From: Cellulomonas sp.
GTDB lineage: Bacteria > Actinomycetota > Actinomycetes > Actinomycetales > Cellulomonadaceae
DNA length: 64,000 nucleotides
NCBI RefSeq assembly: GCF_017744555.1
Contig: NZ_JAGIBD010000011.1
Span: 13,873 to 77,872, forward strand
Direction of reading: 5' to 3'
Both the position numbers and the translations under genes were made by a program. Positions within the stretch are counted from its first letter, which is position 1. The number at the start of each line of letters is the position of its first letter. The notes beneath the pieces are model-generated. The model saw only the letters and a program-made list of their open reading frames with translations, did no database searches and was not told where the DNA came from. This document shows positions 25,294 to 34,029 of this stretch, piece after piece.

Positions 25294-25322
25294 CCGGTTC
25301 CGTCGCCTTCTCCCGGTTCCGT
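25294..25322. promoter_or_regulatory. Direct repeats CCGGTTCCGT in the PKS/UbiA divergent promoter
   Basis: CCGGTTCCGT occurs at 25294-25303 and again at 25313-25322, a 19-base period, close to two helical turns. On the minus strand this reads ACGGAACCGG ahead of TAGGTG near the PKS start. It may be a shared activator or sigma-factor site. Confidence 0.35.
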
Positions 25323-25369
25323 GCCCGCAGGCCGGGCACCTGCGACGATGGCGCGGTCGGGAGGTGTCG

Positions 25370-26221
25370 ATGAGCCAGGTGGACGTACGCCCGCGTGGGG
25401 CCGTCGTCGAGCTCGCCCTCGCGAGCCACCCCGGCCCGACGGTCGCGGTCACCGTGTTCGCGGGCGCGATGGCGCTCGGCGCGGGTGCGACGGCCCGGAC
25501 GGCGGTGCTCGTCACGCTCGCGGTGCTCGCCGGGCAGCTGTCGATCGGCTGGTCGAACGACTGGGTCGACGCCGCGCGGGACGCCGCGGTGGGCCGCACC
25601 CACAAGCCGGTCGGCGCGGGCCGGCTCTCCGTCGGCACCGTGCGGGCGGCGGCGTGGACGGCCGCGGTGGCGTGCGTCGTCGTGTCCGCGACGCTCGGCT
25701 GGCGGGCCGGGCTCGTCAACGTCGCGACGGTCGCGTCCGCGTGGTCCTACAACGTGCGGCTGAAGAACAGCCCGTGGTCGTGGGCGCCGTTCGCGTTCTC
25801 GTTCGGGCTGCTGCCCCTGGTGATCGCGCTCGCGCTGCCCGGGGCACCCGTCGCCGCGTGGTGGGCCGTCGCGGGCGGCGCGCTGCTCGGCGTCGGCGCG
25901 CACCTCGCGAACGTGCTGCCCGACCTCGAGGACGACGTGGGCACCGGGGTACGGGGCGCCGGCCACAGGCTCGGGCGCACGACGACGAGCGCGCTCGCGG
26001 CCGGGACCCTGCTCGCCGCGACCGTGCTGGTGGTCGTCGCGCCGCCGGGACGTCCGTCGGGCGCGGCCCTCGTCGCGCTCGCGGGCGCCGTGGTCCTCGC
26101 CGCGACGGGCACGGTGGTCGCGCTGCGTGCGTCGCGGAGCCGGTGGCCGTTCACCGCGGCGATCCTGGTCGCCGCACTCGACGTCGTGCTGCTCGTGGGG
26201 TCGGACTGGGTGGTCCGCTGA
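25370..26221 (+). CDS. UbiA-family prenyltransferase
   Basis: A 283-residue membrane prenyltransferase with about eight hydrophobic segments. Both Asp-rich Mg-diphosphate motifs are seen: NDWVDAARD (about 62-70) and DLEDD (about 187-191). It transfers a polyprenyl group to an aromatic or related acceptor. ATG follows GGGAGGTGTCG; the track start at 25235 is too far upstream. Divergent from the type III PKS operon, it may prenylate that product; a role in another quinone pathway is possible. Confidence 0.87.
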   Translation: MSQVDVRPRGAVVELALASHPGPTVAVTVFAGAMALGAGATARTAVLVTLAVLAGQLSIGWSNDWVDAARDAAVGRTHKPVGAGRLSVGTVRAAAWTAAVACVVVSATLGWRAGLVNVATVASAWSYNVRLKNSPWSWAPFAFSFGLLPLVIALALPGAPVAAWWAVAGGALLGVGAHLANVLPDLEDDVGTGVRGAGHRLGRTTTSALAAGTLLAATVLVVVAPPGRPSGAALVALAGAVVLAATGTVVALRASRSRWPFTAAILVAALDVVLLVGSDWVVR

Positions 26222-26247
26222 GCGGGGCGGCTGCCACCATGCCCCCC

Positions 26248-26580
26248 ATGGGGACCGTGTACGTCTTCCGTGTGGAGGACGCCGATGCCGACGGCTGGTC
26301 GGCCGAGCTGGCCGTGGCTGCCACGTCGGCGGGGGAGGCCGGCCGACGCCTCCGGGCCGCCGGCCTCCGCAAGAAGCAGATCCACCACGAGGGGCGGCCC
26401 GTGCGGGTGGTCGACGCCGCCGAGGTCCCCGAGCTGAGCGAGGCGGCGAGCGGAGTCGTCCGCAGGCGGTCGGGCGACTCCGGGTGGACGACGTGGAGCG
26501 CGGTCCCGGTCGGCACGTCGCTGAGCTGGCGGACGAGCGGCGGCGCGGTGGTCGACACGCGGAGCAGCGGTCACCGCTAG
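26248..26580 (+). CDS. Hypothetical protein, 110 aa
   Basis: I do not recognise this family. It begins MGTVYVFRVEDADADGWSAEL (an ATG 9 bases earlier is in frame), has an alpha/beta N-terminal half with AGEAGRRLRAAGLRKKQIH and a Ser/Thr/Trp-rich C-terminal half (WTTWSAVPVGTSLSWRT). Third-position GC bias supports this strand over the overlapping minus ORF 26151-26558. No signal or membrane segment is seen. Confidence 0.55.
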   Translation: MGTVYVFRVEDADADGWSAELAVAATSAGEAGRRLRAAGLRKKQIHHEGRPVRVVDAAEVPELSEAASGVVRRRSGDSGWTTWSAVPVGTSLSWRTSGGAVVDTRSSGHR

Positions 26581-26595
26581 GCGGCCCGGGCCGCC
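26580..26595. terminator. GC palindrome between hypothetical gene and ABC permease
   Basis: GGCGGCCCGGGCCGCC is a perfect 16-bp palindrome starting on the last base of the hypothetical gene stop, between convergent genes. As RNA it can fold with a CCGG loop. No T-run. Confidence 0.4.
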
Positions 26596-26617
26596 TCGCG
26601 GCTGACGTGCCAGGCGC

Positions 26618-27481
26618 TCACGACGAGACGTCCGCCGTGGTGAACCTCGCCCACGCGAGCGTCGCGAACACCGCGACCCACGCCGCCTGCACGCCCAGCC
26701 CGCCCGCGACGACCCGCCAGTCCGGCTCGATCCGCAGGAACTCCGCGAAGTCGAGCCAGTGGTGCGTGAGCAGCCCCGGGTGGATCGCGGACAGCGCCGG
26801 CAGGGTGTCCAGCACACCCGACACGATCGCGGTGACGACCGTGGCGGCCATCGCACCGACCGGCACCTCGGTGAGCGTCGAGTAGAACAGCCCGACCGCG
26901 ACCAGCCCGGTCATGGAGAGCGCGACGTACGCGACGACCCCGGCGATCCGCACCGCGCCGACGCCGAGCGGCACGGTGTCGCCGGACAGCAGCACGACGT
27001 CGTGCAGCCCGAAGAACGCGGCGCCGGTGACGAGCCCGACGACCGCGATGGCCAGCACGGCCGACCCGGCGAACGCGAGCGCGGCGAGCGCCTTCACGAC
27101 CAGGAGCCGGGTGCGCGCGACCGGCACGACGAGCAGGTACCGCAGCGTCCCTGCCGACGCCTCGCCCGCGACCGCGTCGCCGGACGCGATCCCGATGGTG
27201 AGCGGGAGCAGGAACGGCAGGCAGACGAAGATCGACGCGACGACCAGGAAGATCCCGTTCTCGGTGACCTTCCCCACGAAGCCGGGTCCCTGCCCGTCGA
27301 GGTCGGTGTCCCGCGTGAGGAACAGCACGAGCCCGAGCAGCAGCGGCACCGCCGCGAGCCCGCTCAGCAGCACGAGGTTGCGGCGGCGGCCGAGCACGAG
27401 CCGCAGCTCGCTGCGCAGCAGCCGCCCGAACGCTCCTCGGACCTGCGCGGGTGCCTGGACCATGACCTCAGCGTGCGACAT
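26618..27481 (-). CDS. ABC-2 family permease
   Basis: A 287-residue membrane protein with six hydrophobic segments and the ABC-2 (NatB/BcrB-like) segment GIASGDAVAGEASAGTLRYLLVVPVARTRLLVVK. ATG overlaps the end of the ATPase gene by 14 bases. It is the last gene of the operon LolA-like / ATPase / permease. An export or envelope-stress role is likely; substrate unknown. Confidence 0.87.
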   Translation of the reverse strand: MSHAEVMVQAPAQVRGAFGRLLRSELRLVLGRRRNLVLLSGLAAVPLLLGLVLFLTRDTDLDGQGPGFVGKVTENGIFLVVASIFVCLPFLLPLTIGIASGDAVAGEASAGTLRYLLVVPVARTRLLVVKALAALAFAGSAVLAIAVVGLVTGAAFFGLHDVVLLSGDTVPLGVGAVRIAGVVAYVALSMTGLVAVGLFYSTLTEVPVGAMAATVVTAIVSGVLDTLPALSAIHPGLLTHHWLDFAEFLRIEPDWRVVAGGLGVQAAWVAVFATLAWARFTTADVSS

Positions 27482-28463
27482 CGAAGCCCTCCCCGGTGAG
27501 CTCCACGAACACCTGCTCCAGGCTGGGCCGCCGCACCTCGAACCCGACGAGCGGCACCTCGGCGCGGACCAGCGCGGCCGACACGTCCTCGGGTGCGAGC
27601 CCGTCGACGGGTGCGTCGAGCCGCAGGCCGTCGACCACGGGCTCGTCCAGGCCCAGTCCTCGCAGCACGCGGGCCGCCGTGCCGACGTGCCCGGTGGTCG
27701 TCGTCACCGACACCCGGGCCTGCCCGCGCGCGGCCAGCACCGACCGGTCGCCCTGCAGCACCAGGTGCCCGCGGCTCATGATCCCGACGTGCGTGCACAC
27801 CTGCTCGATCTCGGCGAGCAGGTGTGACGACACGAGCACCGTGGTGCCGCCGTCGGCGAGCTCACGCACGAGGTGGCGGACCTCGCGGGTGCCCTGCGGG
27901 TCGAGCCCGTTGGTCGGCTCGTCGAGCACGAGCAGCTCGCGGGGCTGCAGGAGCGCCGCCGCGAGGCCGAGCCGCTGCTTCATGCCGAGCGAGTACTGCC
28001 GGAACTTCTTGTCCGCCGCGGCGGCGAGCCCGACGCGCTCCAGCGCCTCGTCGCGACGGCGGGCAGCCGTGCGCGGGTCGGCCGTGGCGTCGACCGCCGA
28101 CAGCCGGTCGAGGTTCGCGCGGCCGGTGAGGTACGGGTGGAACGCGGGCCCCTCGACGAGCGCGCCGACCCGCGGCAGCACCGCGGCGCCCGCGTCGGGC
28201 ATGGGCTGGTCGAGCAGCCAGGCCTGCCCGCCGGTGGGGCGCACCAGGCCGAGCAGCATCCGGATCGTCGTCGTCTTCCCGGAGCCGTTGGGCCCCAGGA
28301 AGCCGTACACCGCGCCGCGCGGCACCCGCAGGGCGAGGCCGTCCACGGCCACCTGACCCGACCGGAACCGCTTGGTCAGCCCGTCGGTGCGCACCGCCAG
28401 GGGTCCGGTGTCGTCACCGGACCCCTGACCGACCCGCGCAGGGGCGAGCACGCCTGCGCTCAC
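27468..28463 (-). CDS. ABC transporter ATPase (BcrA/NatA-like)
   Basis: A 331-residue ATPase: Walker A GPNGSGKTT, signature YSLGMKQRL, Walker B LLVLDEPTNGLD, switch SSHLLAEIEQ; a C-terminal extension of about 80 residues ends RRPSLEQVFVELTGE, typical of BcrA/CcmA exporters. GTG at 28463 overlaps the stop of the LolA-like gene (GTGA). The very long 965-residue ORF in this frame is this gene plus shadow. Confidence 0.92.
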   Translation of the reverse strand: MSAGVLAPARVGQGSGDDTGPLAVRTDGLTKRFRSGQVAVDGLALRVPRGAVYGFLGPNGSGKTTTIRMLLGLVRPTGGQAWLLDQPMPDAGAAVLPRVGALVEGPAFHPYLTGRANLDRLSAVDATADPRTAARRRDEALERVGLAAAADKKFRQYSLGMKQRLGLAAALLQPRELLVLDEPTNGLDPQGTREVRHLVRELADGGTTVLVSSHLLAEIEQVCTHVGIMSRGHLVLQGDRSVLAARGQARVSVTTTTGHVGTAARVLRGLGLDEPVVDGLRLDAPVDGLAPEDVSAALVRAEVPLVGFEVRRPSLEQVFVELTGEGFDVAR

Positions 28464-29740
28464 GCCATCGCCTGCAGCGTCTCGGGCGGCACCGCGCCCG
28501 CGAGCACGCGGCCGTCGTCGGTGATGAGCACGCTGAGCAGCGCCGAGCTGATGAGGTGCCCCTGCGGCACCTTCGTGGTGAGCGAGTCGTAGAGCGTGGC
28601 GGGGTCGATGCCCTGGAACTTGCTCGCCGGGCCGCCGCCGTCCTGCGGCCCGAACTGGTCGAGCAGGCCCTGGGCGCTCTCCGAGCCGATCGTCGGGCGC
28701 CCGCTGGGTGCGTCGGCGAGCGCCGACGGGTCGCCCGCGACGAGCGCCGGGCCGTCGACACCGGTGGCCTGCACGACGGTCGCCCACCCGGTGCCGGACA
28801 CCGTCACACCCTCGGGGAGTCCGGTGCCGGAGGCGGCCTTGGCGTGGTCGGCGGCGATCTGCTCGTCGGTCGGGAGGGTCACGACCTTCTCGGTGACGCT
28901 CGCGCCCGCGGGTGCCGAGAACGCCAGCACCGAGTCGGACGGCGTGGCGAACGTGACGTCGGTGAACCCGACCTCGAGCGCCGGCGTCTGCGCGTCCTTC
29001 GTGCTCCACACCTGCACCCGCAGAGGGGTGTCGGTCTTTGCGTCGATCGCGACGACCACGCGTGCCACGAGCGTGCCGGGCGTCTTCGGCGTGACGACGA
29101 GCTGGTACGCGCCGCGGCCGGCGACCGTGCTCTCGGCGTCCAGCGAGACGTCCGAGAACTGCTCGGCGCGGTCGAGCACCTGGCTTGCGGCTTCCGCAGG
29201 GGTCGGCAGATCGGCACCGCCGGGCACCTGACCTGCTGCTCGACCAGAAGTGGCCTCGTCCTTCATCGACTCGTACCGCGCCCGGTCCGCGTCGCTCACG
29301 GTGTAGTGCACGACCTCGTCGCCCGAGCTCGCGTACGTCCACGCCTCGGGTCCGTCGTGCACGACGGAGAACTCCGACATGTCGCCGAGCAGCGCGACGC
29401 GGCTGCGCTCGCCGCCGTCGGTCCACACGCGCAAGGTCGAGCTGCCGTCGAGCAGGTTGACGGGGTCGGCGGTCTCGGGCCCGAACGGGAGCGACGGGAG
29501 CCCGAGGCGCGCCGTGTAGACGACGGTGCCGGACAGCGCCTGCGGTTCCGCCGACGCCACGGCCGCGACGAGCTCCTCGGGCGTGACCGGCGGGAGGCCG
29601 CTCGAGTCGGCGGACGCGAGCAGCGGCGGCGCGGCGAACGCGACGCCGACGCCGACGGCCACGACCGCGGGGACCGCCCAGCGGGCGCGGGCCGACAGGG
29701 TCCGCCGGGGCGGCGGGGACAGGGGCGTGTTCTCGGTCAT
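28460..29740 (-). CDS. LolA/RseB-like envelope protein (DUF2092 type), membrane-anchored
   Basis: A 426-residue protein with a short cytoplasmic tail, one N-terminal membrane segment (about 20-38, AVPAVVAVGVGVAFAAPPLL) and a large extracytoplasmic domain. The domain resembles LolA/RseB beta-folds: LSGTVVYTARLGLPSL, VWTDGGERSRVALLGDMSEFSVVHDGPEAWTYAS. Such proteins sense or carry lipids. First gene of an ABC exporter operon, divergent from a two-component system, so it may be the sensory or delivery partner. ATG MTENTPLS chosen. Confidence 0.75.
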   Translation of the reverse strand: MTENTPLSPPPRRTLSARARWAVPAVVAVGVGVAFAAPPLLASADSSGLPPVTPEELVAAVASAEPQALSGTVVYTARLGLPSLPFGPETADPVNLLDGSSTLRVWTDGGERSRVALLGDMSEFSVVHDGPEAWTYASSGDEVVHYTVSDADRARYESMKDEATSGRAAGQVPGGADLPTPAEAASQVLDRAEQFSDVSLDAESTVAGRGAYQLVVTPKTPGTLVARVVVAIDAKTDTPLRVQVWSTKDAQTPALEVGFTDVTFATPSDSVLAFSAPAGASVTEKVVTLPTDEQIAADHAKAASGTGLPEGVTVSGTGWATVVQATGVDGPALVAGDPSALADAPSGRPTIGSESAQGLLDQFGPQDGGGPASKFQGIDPATLYDSLTTKVPQGHLISSALLSVLITDDGRVLAGAVPPETLQAMA

Positions 29741-29834
29741 GGCTCCACTGTGCGACGCGGGCCCTGTGGCCACGCTGAGAAGGCGTCCGGCCCGACGATG
29801 CCGACCGGTGGTGCCCGGATGGGATGCTGCTCAC

Positions 29835-30488
29835 GTGCGGGTTCTGGTGGTGGACGACGAGCGCGGGCTCGTGCGCGCGCTGCACCGCGGGCTGAGCGCC
29901 GAGGGGTTCGCCGTCGACGTCGCGTTCGACGGCGAGACGGGTCTGCAGCTCGCGACGGACCACGAGTACGACGCGATCGTCCTGGACATCATGCTCCCGC
30001 GGCGGCACGGCTACGACGTCGTGACGGCCCTGCGCGAGCGTGAGGTGTGGACGCCCGTGCTCATGCTCAGCGCCAAGGACGGCGAGTACGACGTCGCGGA
30101 CGGGCTCGACGTCGGCGCGGACGACTACCTGACGAAGCCGTTCTCGTTCGTCGTGCTCGTCGCGCGGCTGCGGGCGCTCGTGCGTCGGCCGTCCCGCGAG
30201 CGTCCGGCGGTGCTGGAGGTCGGCGACGTGCAGCTCGACCCGTCCGCCCGGACCGTCACGCAGGCCGGCAGGCCGGTCGCGCTCACCGTCCGCGAGCTCG
30301 CGCTGCTCGAGTACCTCATGCGGAACGCCGACCGGGTGGTCGGCAAGGTCGAGCTGCGCGACCACGTGTGGGAGGGCACGGGCGAGGACGTCAACGTCGT
30401 CGAGGTGTACGTCGGGTACCTGCGGCGCAAGCTCGGGCGGCAGACCGTGGCGACCGTGCGGGGCGCCGGCTACCGCGTCGCCGGGTGA
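29835..30488 (+). CDS. OmpR-family response regulator
   Basis: A 217-residue regulator: receiver domain 1-115 with DD at 7-8, phospho-acceptor D51 (VLDIMLP), Thr/Ser and Lys of LSAKDG and TKPF; then a winged-helix DNA-binding domain ending YLRRKLGRQTVATVRGAGYRV. GTG at 29835; the track extends upstream in shadow. It overlaps the kinase gene (GTGA). Divergent from the LolA-like/ABC operon, which is its likely target. Confidence 0.93.
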   Translation: MRVLVVDDERGLVRALHRGLSAEGFAVDVAFDGETGLQLATDHEYDAIVLDIMLPRRHGYDVVTALREREVWTPVLMLSAKDGEYDVADGLDVGADDYLTKPFSFVVLVARLRALVRRPSRERPAVLEVGDVQLDPSARTVTQAGRPVALTVRELALLEYLMRNADRVVGKVELRDHVWEGTGEDVNVVEVYVGYLRRKLGRQTVATVRGAGYRVAG

Positions 30489-31861
30489 GCGCCCGACGCA
30501 CCGGTGCGGCGGGGCGACCCTCGCCGGGACACCGCTGGCGCAGCCGCTCCCTGCGGCTGCACCTCACCGTCCTCACGTCCGGGCTGCTGTGCGTCGCGCT
30601 GGTCGCAGGTGCGGTGGCGCTGACGACCGTGCTCTCGACGGCCCGGGTGGCCGCGCTGCGGGACGTCGTGACGGCCCGGTCGGCCACGGTCGCGGACCTC
30701 GCGACGGGCGACCGGCTCCCCGCCACCCTGCCGGTGCAGGAGCCGGGGGAGATCGCGCAGCTGCTCGACGCCGACGGACACGTGCTCGCGACGTCGCCGA
30801 ACGCGAGCGCGACGCTCCCGCTGCTCGACGCGGGTCCGCTCGCCGACCTGCGCCCGTCGGGTGACGGTGTCGCGGTGACGACCGTGAGCACCGGGTACGA
30901 CGCCGAGGCGCTCGTCGCGGTCCGGGGCACGACGTTCCGGGGCGAGCCGGCGACCGTCGTGGCGAGCGTGCCGCTGGGGGAGGTCCGTGGGCTCGTCCGG
31001 GCGCTGCGGCTGTCGCTCGTGGTGGTCGTCCCGGTGCTGACGCTGCTGCTCGCGTGGACGATCTGGCTCGTGCTCGGCCGCGCGCTGCGTCCCGTCGACC
31101 AGATGCGCCGCGCCGCCGCCGAGGTGGCCCGCAGCGGCGGCCCCGGGTCGCTGCCCGTGCCACGCGCGGACGACGAGATCGCGGCCCTGGCCCGCACGCT
31201 CAACGAGATGCTCGACCGGCTCGAGACGTCGGCTGCCCGGCAGCGCACGTTCGTCGCGGACGCGGCCCACGAGCTGCGCTCGCCGCTCGCCGCGCTGCGC
31301 GCCTCGGTCGACGTCGCCCGTGCCCACCCCGAGTCCTACGGCACGGGCGAGCTCGCCGCGGACCTGGAGCGCGAGGTGCTGCGCATGCAGGCGCTCGTCG
31401 ACGACCTGCTGCTGCTGGCCCGTGTCGGGTCGGCCCCGACCGTGCGGACCGAGGTCGACCTGGGGGCGCTCGCGCGCGAGGTGGCCGAGATGCCGCGCAC
31501 GGGAGCCCCGGTCGACGTGGTCGGCGAGGGTGCCGGGCTCGGGCAGGCCGCGGCGCTCGGGCGGGTCGTGCGCAACCTCGTCGACAACGCGGCCCGGCAC
31601 GCCGCGACGCGTGTGCGCGTGACCGTCGCCGACGGCTCGGTCGTGGTCGAGGACGACGGTCGCGGCATCGCCGAGGCCGACCGGGAGCGCGTGTTCGAGC
31701 GGTTCGTGCGGCTCGACGACGCCCGGGAGCGCGAGGCCGGCGGCAGCGGGCTCGGCCTGGCGATCGCCCGGGAGGTCGCCCGCGAGCAGGCAGGGGACGT
31801 GCTGCTCGGGGTGTCAAAGCTCGGCGGTCTGCGAGCCACGCTGGTCGTCGAGCGGCCGTGA
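30485..31861 (+). CDS. Sensor histidine kinase
   Basis: A 458-residue membrane kinase. Two membrane segments (about 24-46 and 175-197) flank an extracytoplasmic sensor of about 130 residues. A HAMP region follows (RALRPVDQMRRAAAEVA), then the H-box AAHELRSPL with H262, N-box RNLVDNAARHA, G1 DDGRGI, F-box VFERFVRLDDA and G2 GGSGLGLAIA. Cognate partner of the upstream response regulator. Signal unknown; the neighbouring exporter and LolA-like protein suggest envelope or antibiotic stress. Confidence 0.93.
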   Translation: MSARRTGAAGRPSPGHRWRSRSLRLHLTVLTSGLLCVALVAGAVALTTVLSTARVAALRDVVTARSATVADLATGDRLPATLPVQEPGEIAQLLDADGHVLATSPNASATLPLLDAGPLADLRPSGDGVAVTTVSTGYDAEALVAVRGTTFRGEPATVVASVPLGEVRGLVRALRLSLVVVVPVLTLLLAWTIWLVLGRALRPVDQMRRAAAEVARSGGPGSLPVPRADDEIAALARTLNEMLDRLETSAARQRTFVADAAHELRSPLAALRASVDVARAHPESYGTGELAADLEREVLRMQALVDDLLLLARVGSAPTVRTEVDLGALAREVAEMPRTGAPVDVVGEGAGLGQAAALGRVVRNLVDNAARHAATRVRVTVADGSVVVEDDGRGIAEADRERVFERFVRLDDAREREAGGSGLGLAIAREVAREQAGDVLLGVSKLGGLRATLVVERP

Positions 31862-31867
31862 CGCCCG

Positions 31868-32677
31868 TCAGGCCCAGTGGGCAGGGCGCTCGACCCGGGC
31901 AGGCAGGCGCGTGGTCGAGTCGCCGCGGGCGGCGCCGGTCTGCGGCTGCGTGAGGAACAGGGCGCCGGTGAGGTCCGCGCCGCGCAGGTCGGCGCCGCGC
32001 AGGTCGGCGCCCAGCAGGTCGGCGTCGCGCAGGTCGGCCCGTCGCAGGTCCGCGCCGAGCAGCAGCGCACCGCGCAGATCGGCCCCACGCAGCGCGGAAC
32101 CGGACAGCCGGGCGCCCACGAGGTCGGCGCGACGGCGGTCCGGCCCGCGGAACGGTGCGCGGACCAGGCGGCTCGCCTCGGTCAGCAGGGCGTCCACCCG
32201 GCGGCGGGGCGGGTCGATGTCCAGCGGTGCGAGCTCGGCGGGCGGGAGGTCGGTGAGCGACCGCACGTCGTCGAGCGCGGCGTGGAGGTCGTCGTGCAGG
32301 GGCGCCGTCGCCGCACGGTCGGCGGCGTCCGTGAGGTGCCACAGCAGCTCGTGGAGCTGGCGCTGCACGGTGAACGCCGCGAACATCGGCCCGGCGACCT
32401 CGGGTCCCTCACGCCACGACCGGCCACCGAACGTCCCCTGGGTGACGTGCTGCCCGGCGCCGAAGCAGTCGAACACCGTGCAGCCCGGGAAGCCCCGCTC
32501 GCGGAGGTGCGCGTGGATGCCGCAGCCGTCGTCCTGCCGCAGGTGCGTGCAGGGAACCCCGCCCGGCTTGTCGAGCGCGAAGTCGGCCGAGCGCGCGAAC
32601 GGCAGGGCGACGCAGCACAGGCCGACGCAGCGCGAGCAGTCCGCCCGCAGGTCGTCGAGGCGCAGCGGTGCGGGCAC
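31868..32677 (-). CDS. Cys-rich (YkgJ-like) N-terminal domain fused to pentapeptide repeats
   Basis: A 269-residue two-part protein. Residues 1-75 carry ten Cys in a pattern [11 protein letters not shown]...PCTHL...GCGIH...[12 protein letters not shown], like zinc/iron-chelating YkgJ-type domains. A helical middle follows. Residues about 180-245 are tandem pentapeptide repeats of A(D/N)LRG type ([26 protein letters not shown]), predicted to form a right-handed beta-helix. Pentapeptide proteins can mimic DNA (gyrase protection), but most have no known role. GTG start. Confidence 0.8.
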   Translation of the reverse strand: MPAPLRLDDLRADCSRCVGLCCVALPFARSADFALDKPGGVPCTHLRQDDGCGIHAHLRERGFPGCTVFDCFGAGQHVTQGTFGGRSWREGPEVAGPMFAAFTVQRQLHELLWHLTDAADRAATAPLHDDLHAALDDVRSLTDLPPAELAPLDIDPPRRRVDALLTEASRLVRAPFRGPDRRRADLVGARLSGSALRGADLRGALLLGADLRRADLRDADLLGADLRGADLRGADLTGALFLTQPQTGAARGDSTTRLPARVERPAHWA

Positions 32678-32686
32678 CGGGAGCGG

Positions 32687-32914
32687 TCAGTCGCCCTCGA
32701 TCGCGGGCAGGATCGTCGTCGGGATCATGAACGCGAGCGTGATGCTCGCGATCGCGCCGAGGAACGTCCACGACACGGTCTCGTCGCCGCTGAACGACAG
32801 GGCGAACAGCACGAACCCGCCGACGAGGAAGACGAACGCGAAGAACGTCCCGACCACCCGGCCCGCCGACTCGCTGCTCTGCTCGTCGCGAGGCTCGATC
32901 ACGGGGTACGTCAT
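32687..32914 (-). CDS. Small two-helix membrane protein, 75 aa
   Basis: MTYPVIEPRDEQ is followed by two hydrophobic segments (VVGTFFAFVFLVGGFVLFALSF and FLGAIASITLAFMIPTTIL). ATG is preceded by AAGGAG. No family recognised. It lies between the pentapeptide gene and the glycosylase gene on the same strand. Confidence 0.7.
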   Translation of the reverse strand: MTYPVIEPRDEQSSESAGRVVGTFFAFVFLVGGFVLFALSFSGDETVSWTFLGAIASITLAFMIPTTILPAIEGD

Positions 32915-33020
32915 GGCGGGGCTCCTTCGTCGTCGAGGGACCGGCGGTCCTGACCACGAGTCTCGCGCGGGTCGCCGTCGGTCCGCCACCGGCGTCCACG
33001 GTGTGTCGACGCCCGGTGCG

Positions 33021-33971
33021 TCACACGAGCCGGCGGGCACGTGGCGCCCGGGGACCGAATCGAGGCGCGCGCGACGCCTGCGTGAGCTCGATCAGCCGGA
33101 TCACCCGCTGCCGGTGACCGCGCCACGGCTCGAGCAGCTCGAGCATCCCCGCGTCGTCCGTGCGACGCCCGGTGAGCGCCCACCCGACGAGGTGCGCGAG
33201 GTGGAAGTCGCCGACGGACACCGCGTCGGCGTCGCCGAGGGCCCGCGACGCGACCTCCGCGACGGTCCACGGCCCGATGCCGCGCACGGTGAGCATCCTG
33301 CGCCGTGCCTCGTCGAGCGGCAGGTCGGCACCCGCCTGCAGCCCGCGCGCGACCGTCGCGGCCCTGCGGACGGTGCCGGAGCGCGCCTCCTCGACGCCCG
33401 CGGCCCGCCACTCCCACACCGGCAGGTCGCGCCACACGCTCGCCGTCGGCGCGACGCGCAGACCCGCCGGCGCCGGACCGGGGGCGAGCGTCCCGTGCCG
33501 GAGCACGAGCCGACGCCACGACGCCTTGGCGTCCAGACCGACGACGCGCTGCTCGAGCACCGCCGGCACGAGCTGCTCCATCACGTTGCCCGAGCGCGGG
33601 ATCCGCAGCCCGGGGAGCCGGCGGTGCGCGTCGCGCACGAGCGGGTGCAGGTCGGCCCGGAAGCCGGTCGGGTCGTCGCCGGCACCCAGCAGCGCAGGCA
33701 CCCCGATGAGCGCCCGGTCCGCCCCCGGCCCCCACGCGGTGACGTGCACGCCGTCCGACCGGACGCGCAGGTGCAGCGTCGCCGGGCCGTCGGCGTTCGA
33801 CGTCGCGCGCCACAGCGAGCCGTCGGGCGTGGACGCCCAGGTCGGGTCGCCGCCGCCGTGCCGCAACGAGGACAGCGTCAGCCGCACGTCGAGGGGTGCG
33901 GTGGGCCGGTAGACGGTGCCGAGCGCGGGTGCGTCGACCGGCGGGGCGACGCGGTCGACGGCAGGCACCAC
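33021..33971 (-). CDS. AlkA-like DNA-3-methyladenine glycosylase
   Basis: Base-excision repair glycosylase of the HhH-GPD superfamily, about 316 residues. The helix-hairpin-helix is LTVRGIGPWTVAEVASRAL and the catalytic Asp lies in AVSVGDFHLAHLVGWAL. EQLVPAVLEQRVVG matches the start of the HhH-GPD domain. The N-terminal about 110 residues form an AlkA-like beta domain. GTG at 33971 is chosen because it follows the divergent gap to the DUF72 gene; alternative starts exist. It excises alkylated purines. Confidence 0.82.
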   Translation of the reverse strand: MVPAVDRVAPPVDAPALGTVYRPTAPLDVRLTLSSLRHGGGDPTWASTPDGSLWRATSNADGPATLHLRVRSDGVHVTAWGPGADRALIGVPALLGAGDDPTGFRADLHPLVRDAHRRLPGLRIPRSGNVMEQLVPAVLEQRVVGLDAKASWRRLVLRHGTLAPGPAPAGLRVAPTASVWRDLPVWEWRAAGVEEARSGTVRRAATVARGLQAGADLPLDEARRRMLTVRGIGPWTVAEVASRALGDADAVSVGDFHLAHLVGWALTGRRTDDAGMLELLEPWRGHRQRVIRLIELTQASRAPRFGPRAPRARRLV

Positions 33972-34029
33972 ACCACTATGCGCCCGCGCGGGGATGCCGT
34001 GAGACCACCGCACGGGCACACTGCGCCGG

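Noticed and set aside
26151-26558. 135-residue minus ORF
   Set aside because: Overlaps the plus-strand hypothetical gene, which has better third-position GC bias and a plausible N-terminus.
28464-30365. N-terminal 634 residues of the 965-residue minus ORF
   Set aside because: Shadow of the LolA-like gene and the response regulator; the real ATPase starts at 28463.
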